Source: Gammaproteobacteria bacterium UBA7310
Lineage (GTDB): Bacteria; Pseudomonadota; Gammaproteobacteria; Pseudomonadales; Ketobacteraceae
Assembly (NCBI GenBank): GCA_002471665.1
Contig: DKQK01000059.1
Coordinates: 54,471 to 118,470, forward strand
Reading direction: 5' to 3'
DNA: 64,000 nt
The translations under genes were made by a program, and so were the position numbers. The notes beneath the pieces are model-generated. The model saw only the letters and a program-made list of their open reading frames with translations, did not search any database and was not told the DNA's origin. Positions 25,172 through 33,782 of the stretch are shown piece after piece. The first letter of the stretch is position 1. Every line of letters starts with the position of its first letter.

Positions 25172-25750
25172 TCACCTCGGCCTGGCCACAGACAACAGAG
25201 GGGCGGCCACCTGCAATCCACTGCTGCGCAACTGTTCACGGTTAACATAGATCACCAGTCGTCGCCCTTCCAATGCCAACTCAAACAACGCGGTGCCGTT
25301 GGCTTGCACCGACGGTGCAGAAACCCATATAACCGGTGTGCCATGGGGTTGCTCAGCGACGTCCGGGATGGCCTGATTGTGGACCGGCTCCAGCAAATAA
25401 ACCAGTTGGCAGGGGGAAAAATCTGCAGCGGAAACCAGGCGATCAGCGCTCAGCTGAATCACCACCACAGGAAGTCCATTGATAGTGCGTTTGCCGACGG
25501 CATCGCGGATAAAACGGGACACTTCCTCGGCCGGCTCCACCACGCAAACCGTGAAATGCTCAAAGTGGGTGCCGTCGGGCCAACTGACGAGGCTGGCTAT
25601 CTTATAGATATAAGCGGCCTGCACTTCGTTATAAGTCAATTTATCAATAACTTGTGCGTTACCCGTATTCAACACACCGGCAAACAGCAGGCAAATCCCG
25701 AACCACCAGAATGCCCCTGCTACCCGCCTGGCATTAGTGCAGTACTTCAT
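25172..25750 (-). CDS. YfiR-family periplasmic protein (DUF4154)
   Basis: A 192-residue protein with an N-terminal hydrophobic export signal (VAGAFWWFGICLLFAGVL, then NTGNAQ) and the YfiR/DUF4154 pattern: NEVQAAYIYKIASLVSWPDG, FTVCVV, INGLPVVVIQL, CQLVYLLE and the C-terminal RRLVIYVNREQL. YfiR represses the CHASE8 diguanylate cyclase YfiN in Pseudomonas. The family member here sits 4 bp before a CHASE8-like histidine kinase. It is the first gene of the three-gene minus-strand set and is divergent from the HD-GYP regulator. Confidence 0.88.
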   Translation of the reverse strand: MKYCTNARRVAGAFWWFGICLLFAGVLNTGNAQVIDKLTYNEVQAAYIYKIASLVSWPDGTHFEHFTVCVVEPAEEVSRFIRDAVGKRTINGLPVVVIQLSADRLVSAADFSPCQLVYLLEPVHNQAIPDVAEQPHGTPVIWVSAPSVQANGTALFELALEGRRLVIYVNREQLRSSGLQVAAPLLSVARPR

Positions 25751-25914
25751 GGTCCGCTGACATCCTGTGCATGTACGCCTCTACCACCCTTTTCTTTGAG
25801 CGTTCCCTGTGCTGTAGAATCATTATAGACCGCCGGACTGGTTGGTTCCTGCATTAGAGCTATTCTTCAAAGACAGGAGACTGAAACCCCAACAGAATAA
25901 AAGGATTTAATATT

Positions 25915-27474
25915 ATGACGGACGACAGCCTGCTCTTTGCAGCGGATGAAACAACGCCCGCCAATCAGGAAGTTGAAACCGAAGCCGCCATCCCCTGGAA
26001 TATCCTCATCATCGACGACGAGGAAGAGGTGCACAAAGTATCCAAATTGGTACTAAGCAAGATTCGTTTTGACAGGCGCCCCCTGCATTTTCTGCATGCC
26101 TACTCCGCTCAGGAAGCCAGATCCATCCTGGCCGATAATCCGGATATCGCACTGGCCCTGGTGGATGTGGTGATGGAAAATGATCGCGCCGGGCTGGATC
26201 TGGTGGACTGGATTCGCCGCGAACTGGACAACCCCCGTATCCGCCTGGTTTTGCGCACCGGACAACCTGGCCAGGCTCCGGAGCATCAGGTGATTGAAGA
26301 TTACGACATCAATGATTACAAAGACAAAACTGAACTCACTGATATCAAAATGAAAACCCTGGTGTACGCCGCATTGCGTTCTTACCGGGACATCATCACC
26401 ATTGAGCGCAGCCGCCGGGGCCTGGAACGGGTAATCACCGCCACCTCAACCATCTACCAGAACTTTTCCATGGAATCCTTTGCTTCTGCAGTGCTGGAGC
26501 AGATCAGTAATCTGCTGTATATCGAGCATGATTCCATCTACGCATCGGCGGTACGGGCCATGGCCGCCAGCCACGGCAAAAACACCGACCACTACGAAAT
26601 CATTGCCACCACCGGCAACATTGCCGAGCTGATGGAAAAGTCCCATAGCAAAGCCATTCCCCCTGAGATCAAAGACGGCTTTGATCAGGTGCTGACCGCG
26701 CGCAAGAGCATGAATATTGACAACGCGTTCTTCGGCTATTTCGTTACCAAAAACGGCAATGAACATTTGCTCTATGTATGCCCGGGCAATAACCTCAGCG
26801 ACCTGGAATTGCACCTGCTGGAAATCTATTCCAATAACGTCGCCATTGCACTGGAAAATCGCAACCTGCATCAGGAAATCGAAGCCACCCAGCGGGAACT
26901 GATTTACCGCCTGGGTGAAGCGGTGGAAAAGCGCTCCAAGGAAACCGGAGGCCATGTAAAAAGGGTTGCGCTGATCTCGGAATTGCTGGCGCGAAAATAC
27001 GGGCTGGACGAGATGCAGGCATCCAATATCAAACTGGCGTCACCGCTACATGATATTGGCAAAATTGCCATACCGGATAAAATCCTCAACAAGCCCGGCC
27101 GTTTTGAACCCGAGGAATGGGAAACCATGAAAACCCACGCCCATATCGGTTACGAAATGCTGAACAGCTCCAAGAAGCCGCTCTTGAACATGGCCGCCAT
27201 CATCGCCAAGGAACATCACGAGAATTGGGATGGCAGTGGCTACCCCAGTGGCCTGTCCGGTGAGAACATCCACATCGCCGGACGCATCACCGCACTGGCA
27301 GACGTATTCGATGCCCTGGGCAGCAAACGCTGTTACAAGGAGGCCTGGCCCATCGACGCCATCAAGCAAGAGATTCACGCTCTGGCCGGAGTAAAATTCG
27401 ATCCCCGGTTGGTGGACATTCTGCTGGACAACATCGATGAATTCACCCGCTTCCGCGAACACTATCCGGACTGA
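25915..27474 (+). CDS. Response regulator with receiver, DUF3369 and HD-GYP domains
   Basis: A 519-residue cytoplasmic regulator. Receiver 28-155 (DDEE at 34-37, acceptor D84); DUF3369-like GAF-fold region about 165-320; HD-GYP phosphodiesterase domain 330-515 with HD at 379-380, GKIAIPD at 382-388 and HHENWDGSGYP at 434-444. Metal-binding and GYP residues are intact, so hydrolysis of cyclic di-GMP is likely. AAAAGGA precedes the ATG. It is divergent from the YfiR-kinase-hybrid set and its receiver resembles the hybrid kinase's first receiver, so it is a plausible output of that pathway. Its last 13 bp overlap the convergent DUF1569 gene. Confidence 0.93.
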   Translation: MTDDSLLFAADETTPANQEVETEAAIPWNILIIDDEEEVHKVSKLVLSKIRFDRRPLHFLHAYSAQEARSILADNPDIALALVDVVMENDRAGLDLVDWIRRELDNPRIRLVLRTGQPGQAPEHQVIEDYDINDYKDKTELTDIKMKTLVYAALRSYRDIITIERSRRGLERVITATSTIYQNFSMESFASAVLEQISNLLYIEHDSIYASAVRAMAASHGKNTDHYEIIATTGNIAELMEKSHSKAIPPEIKDGFDQVLTARKSMNIDNAFFGYFVTKNGNEHLLYVCPGNNLSDLELHLLEIYSNNVAIALENRNLHQEIEATQRELIYRLGEAVEKRSKETGGHVKRVALISELLARKYGLDEMQASNIKLASPLHDIGKIAIPDKILNKPGRFEPEEWETMKTHAHIGYEMLNSSKKPLLNMAAIIAKEHHENWDGSGYPSGLSGENIHIAGRITALADVFDALGSKRCYKEAWPIDAIKQEIHALAGVKFDPRLVDILLDNIDEFTRFREHYPD

Positions 27475-28010
27475 ACGAAGGCCTCAAGATGGTTGTTCAG
27501 GTGCATTACATGGGCCTGCTCGTACTCCCGCCAGGACAGCTCCCCATAGGCAAAGTGCGGCTGCAACGGGCCATCAAAATCCCGGAACACCAGCAGGGAC
27601 TGGCGCAACCGCTGCAGCGCCTGCTCCGCATCACCCACCGGTTGCAGAGGGGGCGCTCCGGGGATGGCTTCCTCCAGGTTGTGGTTCATGGAGCCCTTAA
27701 CGGCGAACACCGCAAACGCGATAGAGCCCACCGAGTTCTTGAACAACCATGACCTGTGCTCGGGGTAACCACTCATGGAGTATTCCACACTCTGCGCCAG
27801 GTGGGTGTAGACCTGATACAGATTCCACGTGCCCCGGTTGGTAACCTGTGCTGCGCGCAGCTGATCCAGAGTCTGCAATGCGGCAGTCATGGTCAGTGTC
27901 TCGGCCAGGGGGACTGCCGGCTGATCAGAGGGCCGGTCCGGCGCCACGGCCCGCAGTGGGGTCGATGCCAGGGCCAGCCCGCCAAGGGCAATAAACTGTC
28001 TGCGCTTCAT
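27462..28010 (-). CDS. DUF1569 (DinB-like) protein with Tat signal
   Basis: A 182-residue protein. The N-terminus MKRRQFIALGGLALAS is a twin-arginine-type export signal, so the protein is probably periplasmic. The rest (YTHLAQSVEYSMSGYPEH, SWREYEQAHVMHLNNHLEAF) fits the DUF1569/DinB four-helix fold with spaced His residues that may bind metal. It follows the DUF1244 gene by 35 bp and overlaps the convergent HD-GYP gene by 13 bp. Function not established. Confidence 0.75.
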   Translation of the reverse strand: MKRRQFIALGGLALASTPLRAVAPDRPSDQPAVPLAETLTMTAALQTLDQLRAAQVTNRGTWNLYQVYTHLAQSVEYSMSGYPEHRSWLFKNSVGSIAFAVFAVKGSMNHNLEEAIPGAPPLQPVGDAEQALQRLRQSLLVFRDFDGPLQPHFAYGELSWREYEQAHVMHLNNHLEAFVQSG

Positions 28011-28045
28011 TGATGATGTGATCCTGCGTCAGTAGGTCAATCGGG

Positions 28046-28333
28046 TCAGCTCTGATCCCGGTTATTGAAAGCGGCCAGCTGCTCTGGCGTGGCTTGAGTC
28101 TGGTAGCGATCTTTCCATTCCGGGTAGGGCATGCCGTATACCTGCTCCCTGGCAGCCTCGTAATCCAACGCTACCCCACGCTCCTGCGCAGCAGTCACCA
28201 TCCATTTGGAAAGGCAGTTGCGGCAGAATCCAGCCAGATTCATCAGCTCAATATTCTGTACCTGCTTGTTGTTATCCAGGTGCTCCAGTAAACGCCTGAA
28301 CACCGCTGCTTCGATTTCTGTTTGCTTATCCAA
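28046..28333 (-). CDS. DUF1244 family protein
   Basis: A 95-residue conserved protein: VFRRLLEHLDNNKQVQNIEL, GFCRNCLSKW and YGMPYPEWKDRYQ match the DUF1244 family, which is widespread in proteobacteria and has a CxxC-like cysteine pair (C40, C43 region). Cytoplasmic. GAGGAGA lies upstream of the ATG. It leads a probable two-gene operon with the DUF1569 gene. Confidence 0.85.
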   Translation of the reverse strand: MDKQTEIEAAVFRRLLEHLDNNKQVQNIELMNLAGFCRNCLSKWMVTAAQERGVALDYEAAREQVYGMPYPEWKDRYQTQATPEQLAAFNNRDQS

Positions 28334-28653
28334 TTCCGTTTATCTCCTCTGGTTTAGCCATGCCAGGATCCGGGCCTGGTAGGCCGTAGACTGCTAGACG
28401 ACCCGCGCGCCCTGCGCCAGCTGCGATTACACATCATTACACAGCGATAAGCGCTTATACAGACAGTGGCATAAAGCGACGATTTTTTTGTTTATTATTT
28501 GATCCGCCCCCCTATCATTACGATACAGCCAGATTATTTTGTCTTACGCCTCGGCAAAGGCTGAGACTCATTGGGGCACAGCATTGGTAAACCTGTTCCA
28601 GTGCCGACAAACTCCAACAACCATTTGTTTTATAAAAATTTTATGAGGGATAT
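28334..28653. promoter_or_regulatory. Divergent promoter region with a 12-nt palindrome
   Basis: No gene in these 320 bp between DUF1244 and the first large lipoprotein. A perfect palindrome, ATAAGCGCTTAT, sits at 28447-28458 and could be an operator. AT-rich sequence at 28480-28500 and TATAAA near 28631, just before the lipoprotein, may hold promoters. GAGGGA precedes the lipoprotein ATG. Confidence 0.35.
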
Positions 28654-31020
28654 ATGCTGACCACACTGACCCGGATACTGTGCCTGGTGACCGCCATTGG
28701 CCTGGCTGCCTGCGAGCAGGCCAACATAGTGGCGCCCACGGACAATGCGGTGGCAACCACCAAGCCCGCCAGCTTCCAGATCACATTCCCAGACGGCAAA
28801 ATACCCGCGACCCTGTCCATGCAACTTAACAGCACCGACGTCACCGACCTGTTCACGGTAACAGAGGCCGGAGCCAGCGCGGATGGATCACTGCTGGCCG
28901 ATTACGTCTATTCGGGGCGCAACCTGTTTCGGGTCGCCACCGGCACACAAATGAAGCAGGTGGTGTTTTACTACGACACCACCGGCCCGGCGATTCACAT
29001 CCTGGCAGCCGACCGGGATACCCAAACCGTCACCGGTTATGTCAGCGACCCGGCCGGTATCGCCGCTGTCAGCCTGGATGGTGTAGCCCTGACGCTGGAT
29101 GCCAATAACCGTTTCACCACCAGCTACAACGATCAGGCTTTCAACCGCTTCGAAGCCATCGATAATTTCAACCAGACCAGTACCACCACCTTTGCCCGCA
29201 ACGACAATACCTTTAATGGCCTGTCTGCGTACCTGAGCCAGAGTGGCCTGGATTTCCTCACCCCGATCCTTGAGCAAACCCTGTCCGGTGCCGATATGGC
29301 GCCTATTCTGGCTGCCTTGGGGCCGGTGACCATCACCATTCCTGACCTGGGTATGTCAGTGGATGTGGAAATCACCGACCTGTACATGGAAAACCTGGAT
29401 CTGGGCCTGAACCTGCAACCCAGTGAACGGCTGGATGTGGGCCTCTACGCTGAAAATATGGTGGTGGGCCTGCAACTGAGCAATATCGACTATGTACTGG
29501 ATATCTTTGGCCTGTTGCGGGGCCTGGAAGTAGGCGCTGTGGTCAACACCACCGATGATGGTGGCGGTAACAACTACCTGGATGTGGTGACGCTGCTGGC
29601 CATGAGTGTCAACAACGGCGACATCGACCTGGATACCAACAACACCGATCTCAACGTGTCCGGCCTGGATATCCAACTGGACGCCACCGGTATCGCCCTG
29701 TTTGACAACATCGCCAGCATCATCGTGGATGCGTTGCTGGATGTCATGCTGTCCCTGTTCAACGACTTGATTACAACACTGGTGGACTACCTCATTATGC
29801 CACTGGTTTCCGAGTTCCTGTCTGAGCTTTCGATCGGCGTGAGCCTGGAAAACATCGACGGTAATGGCGCCAATATCGATTTCACCGCAACCCCGGACTA
29901 CCTGAACACCACCGCCACCGGCCTGAGCGTGCGCCTGGCCACCAATGCATCGGCCCCCACACCACCGGCCACCGTTCCCACCGCTTTGGGTTCCCTCTAT
30001 GTGGACGGTATCGCGCCTATCATGCCCGCCACCACACCGGACGGTTCCACCTTTGATTTCGGCGTGGCCCTGTCCGCCAACGTATTAAATCAGATTTTGG
30101 TCGCCGCCCACGATTCCGGCCTCACCACAATGGAGTTGGGGCCCGGCTTCTATCAAGGCAGCAGCACACTGAATGACGCCATCCTGGAAGGTGACCTGGT
30201 GGGGATCCGCATCACCCCGGCTTCGGCGCCCTATGTGACCCTTGGCAATGCCGAAGGCGCAGCGGGAACCCTGTACTGGTACAACCTCACCGTGTCGCTG
30301 GATCTCTACCGGGAAAGCTGGGGGGAATACCGCACCATTTTCGGGGCGACCATCAATGTTGAAGTGCCCTTTGAAATCAATTCCACTTTTGGAGGCTACC
30401 TGGCGCTCTCAATAGAGCAACTGCCGATCATCGAAGTCACCCAGACCGACGCCTCCGGCATCCTGCCGCTGCCAGCCAGCTTTATCAACAGCACCGTAGA
30501 GTACGTGATACCGATGGTACTGCCGCTGCTGGCCAACCAACTGCAGGTCATTCCCCTGCCCAGCATCTTCGACCATACCCTGTTCATGGAAGAGTTCTGG
30601 GTTGAAGGCGGCAGCGACAGTAACAATACCCTGGCGCTGGCCGGCAAACTGATACCCATCGCCCTGGTGCAGAATGCGGCGGCCCCCACCACCAATATTG
30701 ATGACGTAACGTATCGGCAAACCACCGTTGAGATGGAATCCGTCACCGGCGGCATCGTCAGCACCAATTCCGTCACCCTGAACAACGGCGCCGTCAATAT
30801 CCGTATTTCCGGCACCAACCCCAACCCTGAATACGGGGGGCTGCAGTACCGGTTCAAGATCGATGGCGGCGGCTGGAGTGCCTGGAAGGAACGCAGCAGC
30901 ATCGACATCGACAGTTTCCTGGCCGGTGACCACAGTGTGCGGATCTGTTCCCGCAGTGCGCTGATGAAAGAGGAAACCGACTGTCCGGTGGTGGAATTCA
31001 CCACCACCGTCGCAGAATAA
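28654..31020 (+). CDS. Large lipoprotein of unknown function, paralogue 1
   Basis: A 788-residue protein with a lipoprotein signal (MLTTLTRILCLVTAIGLAAC, C20) and Glu at +2, so probably outer-membrane anchored and facing the periplasm or surface. Residues about 30-150 look like beta-rich Ig/fibronectin-like repeats (SLLADYVYSGRNLFRV, VTGYVSDPAGI). A long central part is rich in Leu, Asp and Asn with amphipathic strands and helices. The segment FGVALSANVLNQILVAAHDS, followed by paired VEVPFEINS and LSIEQLPII strands, recalls the C-terminal half of BPI/TULIP lipid-binding proteins; this is a pattern impression only. The C-terminus carries a WSAWKERSSIDIDSF region like a small beta domain. The next gene is a paralogue. 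No known family name is claimed. Confidence 0.8.
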   Translation: MLTTLTRILCLVTAIGLAACEQANIVAPTDNAVATTKPASFQITFPDGKIPATLSMQLNSTDVTDLFTVTEAGASADGSLLADYVYSGRNLFRVATGTQMKQVVFYYDTTGPAIHILAADRDTQTVTGYVSDPAGIAAVSLDGVALTLDANNRFTTSYNDQAFNRFEAIDNFNQTSTTTFARNDNTFNGLSAYLSQSGLDFLTPILEQTLSGADMAPILAALGPVTITIPDLGMSVDVEITDLYMENLDLGLNLQPSERLDVGLYAENMVVGLQLSNIDYVLDIFGLLRGLEVGAVVNTTDDGGGNNYLDVVTLLAMSVNNGDIDLDTNNTDLNVSGLDIQLDATGIALFDNIASIIVDALLDVMLSLFNDLITTLVDYLIMPLVSEFLSELSIGVSLENIDGNGANIDFTATPDYLNTTATGLSVRLATNASAPTPPATVPTALGSLYVDGIAPIMPATTPDGSTFDFGVALSANVLNQILVAAHDSGLTTMELGPGFYQGSSTLNDAILEGDLVGIRITPASAPYVTLGNAEGAAGTLYWYNLTVSLDLYRESWGEYRTIFGATINVEVPFEINSTFGGYLALSIEQLPIIEVTQTDASGILPLPASFINSTVEYVIPMVLPLLANQLQVIPLPSIFDHTLFMEEFWVEGGSDSNNTLALAGKLIPIALVQNAAAPTTNIDDVTYRQTTVEMESVTGGIVSTNSVTLNNGAVNIRISGTNPNPEYGGLQYRFKIDGGGWSAWKERSSIDIDSFLAGDHSVRICSRSALMKEETDCPVVEFTTTVAE

Positions 31021-31047
31021 CCCACCACTTATAGATCTATTATCAAA

Positions 31048-31070
31048 AGCCGGCGTCAGCCGGCTTTTTT
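31048..31070 (+). terminator. Intrinsic terminator after the first lipoprotein gene
   Basis: AGCCGGC and GCCGGCT pair around GTCA, followed by six Ts. It lies 28 bp after the stop codon, so the two lipoprotein genes are separate transcription units. Confidence 0.93.
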
Positions 31071-31176
31071 GTTGCTGAAGTGTTAGCCAATGGTTATTTA
31101 CGTTACAAATCGCCAAAAAATCGGCACCGGTAAACACCTATAGGTTTATCAATATACAAAAAGACTATTTACTGTC

Positions 31177-31193
31177 CGTACGAATCTAGTACG
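31177..31193. promoter_or_regulatory. Inverted repeat CGTAC-N7-GTACG before the second lipoprotein gene
   Basis: The arms are exact. It lies about 140 bp upstream of the GTG start in a 260-bp AT-rich stretch that otherwise shows nothing. Possible operator; no regulator can be named. Confidence 0.3.
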
Positions 31194-31330
31194 ATGGTTA
31201 AAGGTACCCTCGGAAGTCGGGTTGGGGATTACCAGTTGCGCATTCGCCAATGTCAGTAACAAGAGCGGAATCGCCACATAAAATAACGTTAACTCTTATA
31301 CCAATAATACAAAGTATCGAGGCACTCAAC

Positions 31331-33691
31331 GTGAATACTTTTAAACGCATACTCTTTCTGGTTGCGGTATTGGGGCTGGCTGCCTGTGAGCAAGCCAACA
31401 TTGTAGCTCCCTCCAACAACGCAGTTTCCACCGAAAAACCTCTCACATTTCAGATCGCTTTTACCGGCAGTGTTGCACCTTCGGATCTCGCCATCCAGCT
31501 CAACACCGCTGATGTAACCAGCGCCTTTACGGTCACAGATACGGGTGCCACCGCCGACGGCAGCTTACTGGCGGATCAGGTGTTCCCTGGTCGCAATATC
31601 TTCCGGGTCAAAGGCTATAACCAGATCAAGCAGGTGGCCTTCTACTACGATACGGAAGGCCCCGAGATTCACATTATGGATACCGACCGTGACGCCCTGA
31701 CCGTCACCGGTTATGTATCCGATCCCGGCGGCGTGGAAAGCGTGATGCTGGATGGTGTTGCCCTGGAATTGGGGGCGGGCAACAGTTTCACAGCCTCGTT
31801 TACCGACCAGCCTTTCAACACGTTTGTTGCGGTGGACGGTTTCGGCCAGAGCAAAACCACTGAGTATGCCCGTGGCGACAATGAATTTGTGGGGATTTCC
31901 GCGCGCCTGAACCAGGGCGGCTTTGATTTTCTGATCAGCGTACTTGAGCAGGAATTGAATGGTGCTGACTTCCAGGACATCGTGGACGGCATTGGCAACA
32001 TCGAACTGATCAACACCTTCGGCCTGTTCAACCTGAACCTGCGCATCACCGACTTCTACTTTGACGATGTGGACATCGACCTGACGGTGCTGGATAACGA
32101 GCGCTTGGACACCGACATCTATGTCAACAACTTTATTTTCGGTATTAATCTGAACGGTACCATCGGTTTCCTGATTCCTTACAGCAGTGGCGGCACCCTG
32201 CAGTTTGACGAAGTGGACCTGGGCACCGACCTGTTGCTGGATATTGTCGACGCGGATCTGGACATCAACCTGTCCGGCACCCAGATCAATCACACCTATC
32301 CCAATATTGATTTCACCAACACCAGCGGCATTCTGAATATCTTCGATGACATTACCAGCGCCATCGTTGCTATCCTGGCACCGCTGTTCGAAAACCTGTT
32401 CATCGATATTCTGGAACAGATCATTATTCCCATCGTGTCGGATTTCATTAAAGACATCCCCATCACGCTGCAGTTGGTCACGTTGGATGATGGTGAAACC
32501 CTGAATATCCGTGCCCTGCCTTTCTTCCTCGATTCCAAGGAAAACGGTGTGTCTGTTGATCTGGGCACCCGCATCTGGGCACCGGAGCCTCCGGAAGGCA
32601 TTCCCGGCGCGCTGGGTTCACTGTATGTTGAAGGTGAAACCCCCACCATGGGTGCCACCACACCGGATGGCGAGCCTTTCCATTTCGGCGCCTCCATTTC
32701 TTCCAACGTAATCAACCAGGCCCTGCACGCAGCACATGAAGCCGGCGTCACCACCATGGACATCAGCCCCGGCTTCTACGCCAACGCCACACCCGATGGT
32801 ATCGCCGTGTACACGCCGGCGGACTCTGAAATTGATTCCGCTGATCAGATCGGCATGCGTATCGAGCCGGCCTCTGCGCCTTATATCAAGTTGATGCCAG
32901 CCGATGGCGCAGCCGGTGTCTTTGCCTGGTACGACGTTAAACTCACCTTCGATCTGTACAAAGCAGAATGGGGCGAGTACCGCACCTTGTTCGGTGTTAC
33001 CTTTAATCTGGAAGTGCCTTTCGAAGTGAACTCCACAGAAGATGGCTTCCTGAGCATCGGTATCGAACAACTACCGATCATCTACATCACGGAAACCGAT
33101 GCCACCGGCATGATTCTGCTGCCACCGGGCTTCATCAACTCCACACTGGATTTCTTCATGCCGGCCGTAATGCCGCGCCTGGCAGAAAAACTGAAAGTGG
33201 TACCGCTGCCGCGCATTTACGAACATACCCTCTATATGCGTGACTTCTGGATTGCCGGTTCCGGTAACAACAACCTGTCTCTGGCCGGTGATCTGATTCC
33301 GGTGAGCGTAACCCAGGCGGCTGCCGCGCCCTCCACCACAGTGGAAGACGTTGTCACCGAAGATGTGACTGTTGAAGTTGAATCTGTTAACGAGTTGGGT
33401 GTGGTCACTTCAAATGCGGTCACCGTCAACAATGGTGAAGTTACCATCGACATTGACGGTCTCAACCCCAACCCGGATCTGGGCTTCCTGGAATACCGCT
33501 ACCGGGTTGACGGCGGTGGCTGGTCCATCTGGAAGCGCCGTGACGAGATTCGTCTGAGCCGCTTGCTGGCCGGTGAGCACAATGTGGAAGTCTGCTCCCG
33601 TACACCACTGTTGAAACGTGAACTGTCCTGCCCGGTGGTGACCTTCACCACAGAGGTGGCACAGGAAGCGACAGAGGAAGCCACAGAGTAA
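31331..33691 (+). CDS. Large lipoprotein of unknown function, paralogue 2
   Basis: A 786-residue lipoprotein from a GTG start: MNTFKRILFLVAVLGLAAC with lipid-attachment C19 and EQANIVAP after it, exactly parallel to the upstream paralogue. GAGG lies 8 bases before the GTG, and the longer frame from 31250 would bury the signal peptide. Collinear with paralogue 1 along its whole length: GRNIFRV, FYYDTEGPEIHI, VTGYVSDPGG, SSNVINQALHAAHEAG, EWGEYRTLFG, VEVPFEVNS, FINSTLDFFMP, then a C-terminal GGGWSIWKR region. It ends in a short Glu/Ala/Thr tail. Function unknown; a lipid-binding TULIP-like fold is a guess. Confidence 0.82.
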   Translation: MNTFKRILFLVAVLGLAACEQANIVAPSNNAVSTEKPLTFQIAFTGSVAPSDLAIQLNTADVTSAFTVTDTGATADGSLLADQVFPGRNIFRVKGYNQIKQVAFYYDTEGPEIHIMDTDRDALTVTGYVSDPGGVESVMLDGVALELGAGNSFTASFTDQPFNTFVAVDGFGQSKTTEYARGDNEFVGISARLNQGGFDFLISVLEQELNGADFQDIVDGIGNIELINTFGLFNLNLRITDFYFDDVDIDLTVLDNERLDTDIYVNNFIFGINLNGTIGFLIPYSSGGTLQFDEVDLGTDLLLDIVDADLDINLSGTQINHTYPNIDFTNTSGILNIFDDITSAIVAILAPLFENLFIDILEQIIIPIVSDFIKDIPITLQLVTLDDGETLNIRALPFFLDSKENGVSVDLGTRIWAPEPPEGIPGALGSLYVEGETPTMGATTPDGEPFHFGASISSNVINQALHAAHEAGVTTMDISPGFYANATPDGIAVYTPADSEIDSADQIGMRIEPASAPYIKLMPADGAAGVFAWYDVKLTFDLYKAEWGEYRTLFGVTFNLEVPFEVNSTEDGFLSIGIEQLPIIYITETDATGMILLPPGFINSTLDFFMPAVMPRLAEKLKVVPLPRIYEHTLYMRDFWIAGSGNNNLSLAGDLIPVSVTQAAAAPSTTVEDVVTEDVTVEVESVNELGVVTSNAVTVNNGEVTIDIDGLNPNPDLGFLEYRYRVDGGGWSIWKRRDEIRLSRLLAGEHNVEVCSRTPLLKRELSCPVVTFTTEVAQEATEEATE

Positions 33692-33704
33692 AGCGCGCTT
33701 TCTT

Positions 33705-33751
33705 CCAAGCATAAAAAAACCGGCCCTGGTGGCCGGTTTTTTTATGCTTGG
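33705..33751. terminator. Perfect 21-bp inverted-repeat bidirectional terminator
   Basis: Twenty-one base pairs (33705-33725 with 33731-33751) pair without mismatch around CTGGT. The stem is CCGGCC/GGCCGG next to A7/T7 and then CCAAGCAT/ATGCTTGG. Both strands get a T-run after the GC stem. It lies between the convergent lipoprotein 2 and carboxylesterase genes. Confidence 0.95.
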
Positions 33752-33782
33752 CTATCCCGCAAGGCCAAAAACCTTGCCGCGG

